Assembly (NCBI RefSeq): GCF_023631325.1
Contig: NZ_JALQDG010000049.1
Location: 143,206-207,205 of the forward strand
DNA length: 64,000 nt
Direction: 5' to 3'
Source: Caballeronia sp. INDeC2
GTDB lineage: Bacteria > Pseudomonadota > Gammaproteobacteria > Burkholderiales > Burkholderiaceae
Positions 36,257 to 44,615 of the stretch are shown here, one piece after another (the stretch's first letter is position 1; each line of letters begins with the position of its first letter). The notes under the pieces are model-generated. The model saw only the letters and a list, made by a program, of their open reading frames with translations. It did no database searches and was not told where the DNA came from. The translations under genes and the position numbers were made by a program.

Positions 36257-36485
36257 AGCAACTTACGGGATGTTGTACTAGGTCGGCCTGCTGATTTGCG
36301 ATGCGAACCCGCACTGTTTCGATCCAGTGGGCAGAGGTTTTTCTGCGGCAAATCATGATGTACTCGCAGGCTCGCATCTATCGCTGAGCGATGTTGGCCT
36401 TTTACAGGGTCCGTACGTTCCGCCAAAGGGTTGCTGCATAGAGCAACGCCGCCGCGGATCGTACGTAGGGGCGACGTCGGTCACG

Positions 36486-37361
36486 TTATTGCTTGTCGAG
36501 CGCCTTCTCGACAGCATCCAGTTCGTCGAGCATCCAGGCCTGATAAGTTTTGCCGGCTGGCGCTGTTTCTGTAACGCCAACGACTGGCACCCCGGCCTCG
36601 ATGGCGAGGTCCCGCATGCGTTTCGCTGCGCCACCACTCGCCTGACTGTTATAGATCAGGAGCTTCACGCGGTGGTTCTTGAGATCGTCCTCGAAAGCGG
36701 CCGTATCGGACGCTGTCGGTTCCGTGTCGTTCATCACGGCAAGTTGAAAACGATCGTTGCGCATAACGAGACCCAGCGCCTGCGCCATATAACCGAAGAC
36801 GGGTTCGGTGGCGGTAACAGGCGTACCCGCATACCTTGCCTTGATGGACTGAATGCGCTGATTGACGGGCGCCAAGGCCGCAAGGAAAGTATCAAGGTTT
36901 TTCGTATAGTCAGCCGCGTGAGAGGGGTCGCGCCTCTTTAGCGACGACGCCAGTTGCTTGGCGTACGTGGGTATGGCGCTCGGATCGTACCAAAGATGGG
37001 GGTTGTCCCCGCTTCGCTTTTGCAACAGTTGCCCGACCACTAATGTCTGCCGGTTGGCCGCTTTCGATGCTGACAGGAGTTTGTCCATCCATGGATCGTA
37101 ATCCGCGCCGTTATAAACGACTATTTTAGCGTTGGCGAGCGAGCGACCCACGCTCGGACTCGCCTCGAAAAGATGAGGATCCTGATCGGGGTTGCTTAGG
37201 ATGCTGACCACCTCAACGTGTGATCCACCGATCTGGCGCGCGACGTCGCCGTAAAAATTTTCGGCCGCGACGATCTTGATTGGCGACGCTGCCGCTGCAT
37301 GGAACGACAGACACGCTGCGGCTGCGGCAATGGCATTTGAGATGCACTTCATTGGCTTCAC
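36486..37361 (-). CDS. Metal ABC transporter solute-binding protein (ZnuA/PsaA, cluster A-I)
   Basis: 291-residue periplasmic metal-binding protein with a signal peptide (cleavage near residue 25, AAAA-SPIKIVAAE). Likely ligands are His63 (DPHLFEASP), His122 (NPHLWYDP) and Glu186 (TEPVFGYM). The fourth position is Glu265 (GVTETAPAG), where most relatives have Asp. The third ligand as Glu recalls Mn-type PsaA rather than His as in ZnuA, and no His-rich loop is present. GTG 37361 has GGAGGG about six bases upstream; ATG 37352 is possible. No permease or ATPase gene is next to it. The Zur gene lies upstream, so zinc remains the best guess. Confidence 0.85.
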   Translation of the reverse strand: MKPMKCISNAIAAAAACLSFHAAAASPIKIVAAENFYGDVARQIGGSHVEVVSILSNPDQDPHLFEASPSVGRSLANAKIVVYNGADYDPWMDKLLSASKAANRQTLVVGQLLQKRSGDNPHLWYDPSAIPTYAKQLASSLKRRDPSHAADYTKNLDTFLAALAPVNQRIQSIKARYAGTPVTATEPVFGYMAQALGLVMRNDRFQLAVMNDTEPTASDTAAFEDDLKNHRVKLLIYNSQASGGAAKRMRDLAIEAGVPVVGVTETAPAGKTYQAWMLDELDAVEKALDKQ

Positions 37362-37645
37362 TATGGCCCTCCAAGGCTAAGTTGAGGATATACATAGTCG
37401 CTTGGGCGACTTTGTTTGCTTCGTCGGTGAACCACCACGCCGTGACGCGACGTCGACGGGTGCGGCGTCGCTCTTCAATTCCGCGAACAGGTCAGGCGTG
37501 CCACGCGGCGGACGAGGCGATCGAGCACGAGCCGCTCAAAGCGAGTGGGTGTTGAACGTCGTCGGATCGTGTGCACGTCGCAAATGTTTGCGGCGATAGC
37601 AAACCTGGTATTCATGATTTCGCGGATCACCGCCCGCAAGCACTT

Positions 37646-38083
37646 TCACTTCTTTGCACTCCATGAGCGGCAGCCTCTGCAGATGCCATTCACCTCGGTG
37701 TGCTCGCCGGTCACGTCATAGCCGGCCCCGTTCGCGGCTGCGCTGAGGGCACGCTCCAACTCCAAATTCTCCAGCGCCTCCACGGCGCCGCAGTGCGTGC
37801 AGATGAGGAAGACGGTGTGCGTAGATCCGGTGATACAAGGGGGCGGCACGACGAAGGTGTTGGTGGCCGAAAGGCGCTTGACCATGCCTATCTCCATCAG
37901 GTACTCGAGTGTGCGATAGACCGGCGGCGGTGAAGGCCGGCGACCGATGCTGGGCAGATCGTTGATCAATTCATAGGCCGATGCGTGTCCTCCGCGATTG
38001 CGCAACAGCCCAGGGACCTGCCGCCGCAACGCCGTCACGCGTTGGCCGTGCCTGATCGAGCGCACCTTGAGTTCCTCGAACAC
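37646..38083 (-). CDS. zur: Fur-family zinc uptake regulator
   Basis: 145 residues. The N-terminal winged HTH (residues ~15-75; VYRTLEYLMEIGMV is the recognition region) is followed by a dimerisation domain with two CxxC pairs, Cys95/Cys98 (CTHC) and Cys135/Cys138 (CRGC), the structural zinc site of Fur/Zur proteins, and a His-rich THTVFLICTH strand. Zur is preferred over Fur because the neighbours are a metal SBP, a ZnuD-like receptor and COG0523 GTPases. A palindrome at 38138-38155 upstream suggests autoregulation. Confidence 0.88.
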   Translation of the reverse strand: MFEELKVRSIRHGQRVTALRRQVPGLLRNRGGHASAYELINDLPSIGRRPSPPPVYRTLEYLMEIGMVKRLSATNTFVVPPPCITGSTHTVFLICTHCGAVEALENLELERALSAAANGAGYDVTGEHTEVNGICRGCRSWSAKK

Positions 38084-38137
38084 TCCATCACGTCGATCAC
38101 CGATGGTCCTCTACCAATGTATGTTTACCGTGCTTAA

Positions 38138-38155
38138 GCAATGATATAACATTGC
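38138..38155. promoter_or_regulatory. Candidate Zur box 1
   Basis: GCAATGATATAACATTGC: 6-bp arms (GCAATG/CATTGC) around ATATAA, close to the known Zur consensus with an AT-rich centre flanked by TGTTAT/ATAACA-type arms. It lies 55 bp upstream of the leftward zur start. Confidence 0.7.
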
Positions 38156-38209
38156 GTTGGCGAACAGGTACATTCTGTCGTGAATCCGAGCTGGCGGCGT
38201 CCGCATTAT

Positions 38210-38227
38210 GCAACGATATATTGTTGC
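38210..38227. promoter_or_regulatory. Candidate Zur box 2
   Basis: GCAACGATATATTGTTGC: nearly perfect dyad, same spacing and centre as box 1, 47 bp upstream of the GTG start of the TonB receptor gene. Two similar dyads, one near each divergent gene, support a Zur-controlled divergent promoter. Confidence 0.7.
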
Positions 38228-38274
38228 GTGTGTCTCGCGGTGGGCATCAGTAAAAAAATATTCGAACAAAGACC

Positions 38275-40365
38275 GTGAAAAAAGACCTGACACGCTTCCC
38301 CAGACGAGCCCTGCGGCTGTCGCCGCTTTCATTGGCCTGGATTGCGCTCGTGGCGCAGGCGCAGCAACAAGATGCGACTGCGGGTTCGACTGCTGTGCCT
38401 GGCGGAGCGCTCGCGCCCGTTTTCGTGACGGCCAATCCGCTGGGTGACGCCGATCTGATCGCACCCGCCACGGCGCTGTACGGCGACGAGTTGACGCGCA
38501 GACAAACGAACTCGCTGGGCGAGACGCTCAATGGCCTGCCCGGCGTATCCACGACGACCTATGGACCGATGGTCGGTCGGCCGATCATCCGCGGCATGGA
38601 CGGCGATCGCATCCGCCTTCTGCAGAACGGCGTGGCGGCATGGGACGCCTCGTCGCTCTCGTATGACCACGCCGTGCCGCAGGAACCGCTGACCATCGAG
38701 CGCGTCGAGATCGTGCGCGGGCCGGCGGCGCTGCTGTATGGCGGCAACGCCATTGGCGGGGTGGTCAATACGATCGACAACCGTATTCCGCGCGAGCCCA
38801 TCAAGGGCGTGGACGGCGCGGTCGACGCGAGCTATGGCGGCGCAAACAACGCGCGTGCCGGCGAAGCCATGGTGGAAGGCGGCAACGGGCAATTCGCCTT
38901 TCACGTCGATGCCTTCGACCGGGAGACTAGCAAGGAGCGCATTCCCGGCTTTGCGCATTCGGACCGCCAGCGCGCGCTCGACGGACCGGACGCCGACGAG
39001 GCCTACGGCAGCATCCCGAACAGCGACGGCCGCTGGCACGGCGGTGCGGTCGGCGGCGCCTACACCTGGGCCGATGGCTATACGGGCCTGTCGTACAACG
39101 GCTACGAAGCGAACTACGGTTCGGTCGCGGAGGACGATGTGCGACTGCGCATGCATCAGGATCACGTCGCGCTCGCGTCTGAAGTGCGCAATCTGCAAGG
39201 CCCGTTCTCGCAGCTGAAGTTTGACTTCGGTTATACGGACTACGAGCATCGGGAAATCGACAACGGCGAGACGAGCACGACCTTCCGCAACCACGGGTAT
39301 GAAGCGCGTCTCGAAGCGCGGCATCGCAAGATCGGTCCGTTCGAAGGCGCAATCGGCGTCCAGATCAGTCAGAACACGTTCTCTGCGCTGGGCGATGAGG
39401 CGCTCGTGCCGACCACGCAGACGACCAACGTCGCGCTGTTCGGGCTGGAGGAGTGGAATGTCACCGATGCGCTCAAGCTGAGCGCGGGTGCACGCTATGA
39501 ACACGTGAAGCAGGATCCCACGGCAGCCGGCAACGACAAGTTCGCAAGCGCGGCCGATCGCGACTTCAACGCGGTCAGCGCCTCGCTCGGGGCGCTGTAC
39601 AAGCTGGCGCCTGCGTGGTCGGTGGCGGGCAACATCGCTTATACGGAGCGCGCGCCCGCGCTCTACGAACTGTTCGCCAACGGACCGCACGACGCGACCG
39701 GTCAATACCTGATTGGCAATCCGGATGCGCAGAAGGAGAAGGCCGTGTCGGCCGACCTGTCGCTGCGTTTCGCAAGCGGGCCGAACAAGGGGAGCATCGG
39801 CGCGTTCTACAGCCGCTTTCGAAACTACCTGACCGAGTACAACACTGGCCGCCTGGTCAACGACGATGACGAAGTCGTGCCTCCCGGCACCAACGATGCC
39901 CTGAATGAAGCGGTCTATCGCGGCGTGCGCGCGGAGTTCTACGGCATCGAGCTCGATGGCAAGTGGCGCGTGTACGAGCACGGCGCGCACAAGATCGACG
40001 TATCGCTGGTCGGCGACTACACGCATGCGCGCGACATGGACACGGGCCAGCCGCTGCCGCGCATCTCGCCGCTGCGTGCGACGCTCGCCGTCGACTACGG
40101 CTATGGGCCCTTCGGCGCGCGTGCGGAAATGGAGCATGCGTGGGCCCAGCATCGCGTGCCCCAAGACGATCTGCCGACCGCCAGCTATACGAGGCTCGGC
40201 CTGATGCTCACCTACAAGTTCCACGTCGGCACGACCCACTGGCTCGCCTACGTGCGCGGCGACAACCTGACGAACCAGGACATCCGCTATGCGAGTTCGG
40301 TCGTGCGCGATATCGCACCCGAGGGCGGCCGCAGCGTGATGGTCGGCTTGCGCACGACCTTCTAG
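38275..40365 (+). CDS. TonB-dependent outer-membrane receptor, ZnuD-like
   Basis: 696 residues. A basic-hydrophobic signal region (to about residue 29, VAQA-QQQ) is followed by a plug domain (~50-165: VFVTANPLG, GLPGVSTTTYGPMVGRPIIRG, VEIVRGPAALLYGGNAIGGVVN) and a 22-strand-type barrel ending in Phe (GLRTTF). Length and plug sequence match the ZnuD/HmuR-like receptor group that imports zinc. The start codon is GTG 38275. A Zur-type dyad lies 47 bp upstream, and the next genes are zinc-related GTPases. Confidence 0.86.
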   Translation: MKKDLTRFPRRALRLSPLSLAWIALVAQAQQQDATAGSTAVPGGALAPVFVTANPLGDADLIAPATALYGDELTRRQTNSLGETLNGLPGVSTTTYGPMVGRPIIRGMDGDRIRLLQNGVAAWDASSLSYDHAVPQEPLTIERVEIVRGPAALLYGGNAIGGVVNTIDNRIPREPIKGVDGAVDASYGGANNARAGEAMVEGGNGQFAFHVDAFDRETSKERIPGFAHSDRQRALDGPDADEAYGSIPNSDGRWHGGAVGGAYTWADGYTGLSYNGYEANYGSVAEDDVRLRMHQDHVALASEVRNLQGPFSQLKFDFGYTDYEHREIDNGETSTTFRNHGYEARLEARHRKIGPFEGAIGVQISQNTFSALGDEALVPTTQTTNVALFGLEEWNVTDALKLSAGARYEHVKQDPTAAGNDKFASAADRDFNAVSASLGALYKLAPAWSVAGNIAYTERAPALYELFANGPHDATGQYLIGNPDAQKEKAVSADLSLRFASGPNKGSIGAFYSRFRNYLTEYNTGRLVNDDDEVVPPGTNDALNEAVYRGVRAEFYGIELDGKWRVYEHGAHKIDVSLVGDYTHARDMDTGQPLPRISPLRATLAVDYGYGPFGARAEMEHAWAQHRVPQDDLPTASYTRLGLMLTYKFHVGTTHWLAYVRGDNLTNQDIRYASSVVRDIAPEGGRSVMVGLRTTF

Positions 40366-40426
40366 CGTGAGGCAATGGCGCGTGCATCGTCCGGCGCACG
40401 CGAGGTCTGACAGCAAGGAGCAACTT

Positions 40427-41647
40427 ATGGACTCACGACTGCCGGTCACCGTTCTCTCCGGCTTCCTCGGCGCGGGCAAGACCACGCTGCTCAATCACAT
40501 TCTCAATAATCGCGAAGGGCGGCGTGTCGCGGTGATCGTCAACGACATGAGCGAGGTCAACATCGACGCGGCGCTCGTGCGCGACGGTGGCGCGCAGCTC
40601 TCCCGTACCGACGAAAAGCTCGTCGAAATGAGCAATGGCTGTATCTGTTGCACGCTGCGCGAGGACCTGCTGCTCGAAGTGAACCGGCTCGCGCAGGCAG
40701 GACGCTTCGACCAGCTCGTGATCGAATTGACGGGCATCTCCGAGCCGCTGCCAGTGGCCGAGACTTTTACCTTCGCCGATGAGGGCGGCAAGAGCCTTTC
40801 AGACGTTGCGCGTCTCGATACGATGGTAACGGTCGTTGACGCCTTCAATTTTCTGCGCGACTACAGCTCACAGGAAAGCCTGCAGTCGCGCGGCGAATCG
40901 CTCGGGGACGGAGACCATCGCACGGTCGTCGATCTGCTGATCGAGCAGGTCGAGTTCTGCGATGTCATCGTGCTCAACAAGATCGACCTCGTCGACGACA
41001 CAGCAGGCAAGCGCCTGATGGCGATTCTGCGCGGCCTCAATTCGCGCGCTCGCATCGAAGTGTCGGAGTTCGGACGCGTGCCGCTCGACCGCGTGCTGGA
41101 CACCAAGCTGTTCGACTTCGAGGCAGCGGCGCAAGCGCCCGGATGGCTCAGGGAGATGCGTGGAGAGCACAGGCCGGAAACGGAGGAATACGGCATCGGC
41201 AGCTTCGCGTGGCGCGCGCGGCGTCCGATGCATCCGCAGCGCTTCTGGGATCTGATCAACGGCGAATGGCCCGGCGTGGTGCGCTCGAAAGGCTTCTTCT
41301 GGCTCGCGAGCCGGCCGACTCACGCGGGATCGTGGTCGCAGGCCGGCGCGGTGTGCCGTCACGGCGCGGCCGGCCTGTGGTGGGCGGCGGTGCCGAAGGA
41401 GCATTGGCCGACGGATCCCGAGTCGCTCCAGTTCATCGAGCGCGAATGGGATCCGAAGGTCGGGGACGCGCGTCAGGAAATCGTCTTGATCGGCATCGAC
41501 ATGGACGAGGCCGATTTGCGGCTGCGTCTGAACGCGTGCCTTCTGACAGATACGGAGATGGCCGAAGGTCCCGCTGGCTGGCGCAATTTCGCTGACCCAT
41601 TTCCGGCTTGGGGCGATACCGTGCCCGCGGAACGGGAAGAGGTGTGA
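40427..41647 (+). CDS. zigA: G3E GTPase (COG0523), ZigA/YciC-like zinc metallochaperone
   Basis: 406 residues. The P-loop is GFLGAGKTT (12-20), with the metal-binding GCICC motif at 71-75, the base-specificity NKID motif near 185 and the C-terminal CobW_C domain (AWRARRPMHPQRFWDLI, RSKGFFWLASRP). Such proteins are made under zinc scarcity and are thought to hand zinc to priority enzymes. Strong AAGGAG precedes ATG 40427. It follows the TonB receptor gene by 61 bp on the same strand and is probably in its Zur-controlled operon. Confidence 0.88.
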   Translation: MDSRLPVTVLSGFLGAGKTTLLNHILNNREGRRVAVIVNDMSEVNIDAALVRDGGAQLSRTDEKLVEMSNGCICCTLREDLLLEVNRLAQAGRFDQLVIELTGISEPLPVAETFTFADEGGKSLSDVARLDTMVTVVDAFNFLRDYSSQESLQSRGESLGDGDHRTVVDLLIEQVEFCDVIVLNKIDLVDDTAGKRLMAILRGLNSRARIEVSEFGRVPLDRVLDTKLFDFEAAAQAPGWLREMRGEHRPETEEYGIGSFAWRARRPMHPQRFWDLINGEWPGVVRSKGFFWLASRPTHAGSWSQAGAVCRHGAAGLWWAAVPKEHWPTDPESLQFIEREWDPKVGDARQEIVLIGIDMDEADLRLRLNACLLTDTEMAEGPAGWRNFADPFPAWGDTVPAEREEV

Positions 41648-41738
41648 GTTGCACGGCGCGGCTGCCGATGTCCAGCCGGAAGGCGGATCGCGCACGATGG
41701 CTGACCTTGCGAAGGTTGACTCTTGATACGGAGGTAAG

Positions 41739-42869
41739 ATGGACCGGATTCCTGTGACCTTGCTGACAGGCTTTCTCGGCAGCGGCAAGACGACTGTATT
41801 GAACCGGCTCGTGCAGCAGTCGGAAATGGTGGATACGCTGGTGCTGATCAACGAATTTGGCGAGGTAGGACTCGACCATCTGCTCGTCACGCATAGTCGC
41901 GAGGACATCATCATGGAGATGAGCAGCGGCTGCCTTTGCTGCACGATCCGAGGCGACCTGGTGCGCACCCTCAAGGAGATCCTGGATGCGGTCGAAAAGC
42001 ACGAACAGCGGCGCTTCGGCCGGGTCGTGATCGAAACAACCGGACTGGCCGATCCGGTTCCCATCGTTCATACGCTCGCCTCACATGCGGAGCTGAAGGA
42101 TCGGTACCGATTCGACGGCGTGGTGACCACTATCGACGCCCGCAACGGCGAGGCCACGTTCGACGCTCATATCGAAGCGGTCAAGCAGGCGGCGATGGCC
42201 GACAAGCTGCTCGTCACAAAGACGGATCTCGTGCCGCCGGATGTCTTGATGCGCCTCAGCGGGAGATTAGGCGCAATCAACCCGGCAGCGGAGGTGATAC
42301 ACGTCAGTCACGGAGAGTTGGCAGCGCACCGCATGCTCGATCTCGGACTTTTCACCACGGATGGCAAGATCTCAGACGTGCAACGCTGGCTCGCTGAAGA
42401 ACGCTATCGCGATAGCGATAGCGAGCACGATCACCATGCTCACGACGAGCATGGACATGAAGAACATCCCTCGCACGATCACGGTGATCAGCAGCACCGC
42501 CATAACCGCCGCCAGAACGATGTCAATCGGCATGACGATCAGATACGCGCGTTCTGTTTTACGGTAGACGAGCCAATCCCGCAAGCGGTGCTCACGGAAT
42601 GGCTCGATATACTTCTGTCGTTGATGGGGCCTTCGATGCTGCGCATCAAGGGCATATTGAACGTCGAGGGCGTGGAGCAGCCGGTCGTCATTCACGGCGT
42701 TCAGCATGTTTTTCACCCGCCGGTGATGCTTGATGGGTGGCCTTCCGACGATCGGCGTTCGAAGCTTGTCTTCATCACTCGCTCGATCGGGCGCGAGACC
42801 ATTGTGCAGAGTTTTCAGATCTTCAGGGAGGCGGGTGGAATTCGCAGTCAGCGGGACCATTCCGCATAA
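41739..42869 (+). CDS. G3E GTPase (COG0523) with histidine-rich linker
   Basis: 376 residues. The P-loop GFLGSGKTT lies at 11-19 and the metal motif GCLCC at 64-68. A linker at ~224-265 is packed with His/Asp/Glu (SEHDHHAHDEHGHEEH and similar), a likely zinc store. The CobW_C domain lies at ~275-365 (GPSMLRIKGILNVEG, RRSKLVFITRSI). It represents a different COG0523 subgroup from the gene before it, which has no such linker. GGAGGT precedes ATG 41739. It is the likely third gene of the zinc-scarcity operon. Confidence 0.88.
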   Translation: MDRIPVTLLTGFLGSGKTTVLNRLVQQSEMVDTLVLINEFGEVGLDHLLVTHSREDIIMEMSSGCLCCTIRGDLVRTLKEILDAVEKHEQRRFGRVVIETTGLADPVPIVHTLASHAELKDRYRFDGVVTTIDARNGEATFDAHIEAVKQAAMADKLLVTKTDLVPPDVLMRLSGRLGAINPAAEVIHVSHGELAAHRMLDLGLFTTDGKISDVQRWLAEERYRDSDSEHDHHAHDEHGHEEHPSHDHGDQQHRHNRRQNDVNRHDDQIRAFCFTVDEPIPQAVLTEWLDILLSLMGPSMLRIKGILNVEGVEQPVVIHGVQHVFHPPVMLDGWPSDDRRSKLVFITRSIGRETIVQSFQIFREAGGIRSQRDHSA

Positions 42870-43140
42870 TTCCTCTGACGTCAAGGCGGCGAGAAGTTGG
42901 TCGCGCAGATCGCGCAACGACGTACTTGTCGCGTCACGAGTGCCGACGCATCCAAGACACTGCAGGTCTAGGCGATCGACATGTGCGACGTTCGAGGAGC
43001 GGCCGGCGATGGTGCGCGAACATGGCGTGACGCATTGCACCGGTCCCATACTGCTGGAAACCCCTGGCTCAAAGTCTGAATACTTGCCGGGAGCGGCGTG
43101 TACATTGCTAACAGTTGATATTGAACAATGGAGGTGAAAA

Positions 43141-43401
43141 TTGAAGCTCAAACGACTGGCGGTAGGTACGGTAATCATTGTTTCAGCCGGGGTTTCTTCG
43201 GTGTTTGCAGACACGCCAGGCCCCGACTGGATGTCCAAAGAGGAGGCTCTGCAGAAACTTTCGGCCCAAGGCTATGCAAACGCCTACCTGAAGGCTGATG
43301 ATGGCCATTGGGAGGGCGAAGCGACCAAAGGCGGCAGAATCTACGAGTTGCATGTCGATCCTCGCACTGGCATGGTCACCAAAAGCGAACCCAAACACTA
43401 A
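43141..43401 (+). CDS. Small secreted PepSY-domain protein
   Basis: 86 residues. A signal peptide (MKLKRLAVGTVIIVSAGVSSVFA) precedes one PepSY-like unit (MSKEEALQKLSAQGY, then ELHVDPRTGMVTK near the end). Start is TTG 43141 with GGAGGTGAAA upstream. Such periplasmic proteins are small inhibitors or binding modules of unclear role, often near metal or two-component genes. A 271-bp gap separates it from the GTPase gene. Confidence 0.75.
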   Translation: MKLKRLAVGTVIIVSAGVSSVFADTPGPDWMSKEEALQKLSAQGYANAYLKADDGHWEGEATKGGRIYELHVDPRTGMVTKSEPKH

Positions 43402-43955
43402 AAAGTGCAATCCAGGAGGCGCCGATCTGACATTCCGACGTCCGGCCCCTTCTGCCGCGCGCGCCGCGGACGAGTTGGCGCGTTCAATTCGCGCAGACGC
43501 TGGCTCAGCTCCGAGAGTTCGACTGCAGCGTTGTCCGATAGCACTTCCGATGTCGAGGCGAGGCATTCGCTGCCGGAAGCGGCGTCGATGGTCGGTTTGT
43601 ATCTTCGCGGTGTAGCGGGCGGACTTTTCGCTACCTCGCGCGATCGGAAGGCAATCAGCAATGCACTTTCCTGCGCATTCGGCGGCATTGCTTGCCGCTC
43701 TAATTCGCGCAGGGCAGGGCAGGGCAGGGCGTCAAGTTGCTCGCCGCAGACACGAATAGTCCATTCCGACTAGCAGAAGGATCATCGTGAGTCTGGCACA
43801 AGCGAGCGCGAGAAGGCGACATGCGCAGTTCCTCGGGCCGTATGTTTGAGGTGTCACAGCCGTTCGTCGCATGCGCTCGGTACAGCGAATGGTAGTCGCC
43901 TGCTCTGCGAAGGGCTAGCTGTGCCGCCAGCAGGCCGATGAGAACTCGCATGCAA
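43402..43955. other. 554-bp stretch without a convincing gene
   Basis: Two overlapping ORFs on opposite strands exist. The leftward one (43398-43688, 96 codons, starting MPPNAQESALLIAFRSREVA) has the more natural composition but no strong ribosome site. A short tandem run of the 5-mer AGGGC (about four copies, near 43710-43731) is present. Nothing else was recognised. Confidence 0.35.
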
Positions 43956-44615
43956 CTACCAGCGAGCGTTGAACGTGTTGCACAACTCGTCGATCGTGGA
44001 CTGATCGAGCGGGGCCGGTCGCGGCGTCGTCATGAGCCACAGGCGCGCCGTTTCTTCGAGTTCCTCGAGCGCATATGAAGCGTGCGAGACGCTGCGTTCC
44101 CACACGACCGGCCCCAGCCGTTCGAGCAATACGGCCCGCACGGACGCCGCGCGCTCGGCGATTTCGGCGGCCACTTGAGGATCGCCCGGACGCCGGTATC
44201 GCACGAGCGGAACATGGCCGACCTTCATCACGTAGTACGGTGAGATCGGCGGCAGTATGTCTTCCTCGCTCCACACGCCCGCAAGCGTCAACGCGACGAG
44301 CGAGCTCGAGTGCGTATGGACGATGCCGCGCGTTTCGGAGTTGCCTTCGTAAATACGGCGATGCAACTCCAACGTCTTCGATGGCCGCGCGCCCGATACG
44401 TGCCGCCCCTGCGCATCGACCTTCGCGATATCCGCGGGATCAAGCCGGCCGAGACAGGCGTCGGTTGGCGTGATGAGCCAGCCGTCGTCGCAGCGCGCGC
44501 TGACGTTGCCCGCACTGCCCACGGTGTAGCCGCACGCGTAGAGACTCGCGCCGATCGTGCAGATTTCCTCGTGCAGTTTCGCGTCGCTGTGTGCGCTGAT
44601 CATGACCTGGCTCAC
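43956..44615 (-). CDS. otnC: 3-oxo-tetronate 4-phosphate decarboxylase (class II aldolase family)
   Basis: 219-residue aldolase_II/adducin-fold protein. The glycine-rich GYTVGSAGNVSAR phosphate-binding segment, the catalytic-type Glu in SKTLELHRRIYE and the zinc pair His-x-His (GIVHTHSSSLVALT) are all visible. OtnC decarboxylates 3-oxo-tetronate 4-phosphate to dihydroxyacetone phosphate, acting after the kinase OtnK. It overlaps the otnK remnant by 4 bp (ATGA). Since otnK is broken here, OtnC has lost its usual partner in this locus. Confidence 0.86.
   Translation of the reverse strand: MSQVMISAHSDAKLHEEICTIGASLYACGYTVGSAGNVSARCDDGWLITPTDACLGRLDPADIAKVDAQGRHVSGARPSKTLELHRRIYEGNSETRGIVHTHSSSLVALTLAGVWSEEDILPPISPYYVMKVGHVPLVRYRRPGDPQVAAEIAERAASVRAVLLERLGPVVWERSVSHASYALEELEETARLWLMTTPRPAPLDQSTIDELCNTFNARW

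Noticed and set aside
34679..36285. Imperfect 16-bp inverted repeat as ends of the IS630 element
   Set aside because: Only 11 of 16 positions match, and the expected TA target dinucleotides are not both at the right place.
38329..40494. 721-codon ORF antisense to the TonB receptor
   Set aside because: Same artefact; Arg/Val/Ala/His-rich with no domain, and the sense strand is a clear receptor.
42730..43238. ORFs on both strands behind the second GTPase gene (42730-43137 plus; 42372-43238 minus)
   Set aside because: They mostly overlap the GTPase gene or its downstream gap, lack ribosome sites and motifs, and have unnatural composition.
43708..43731. Short AGGGC tandem repeat
   Set aside because: Only about four copies of a 5-mer; too short to call a functional repeat or a CRISPR-like array.
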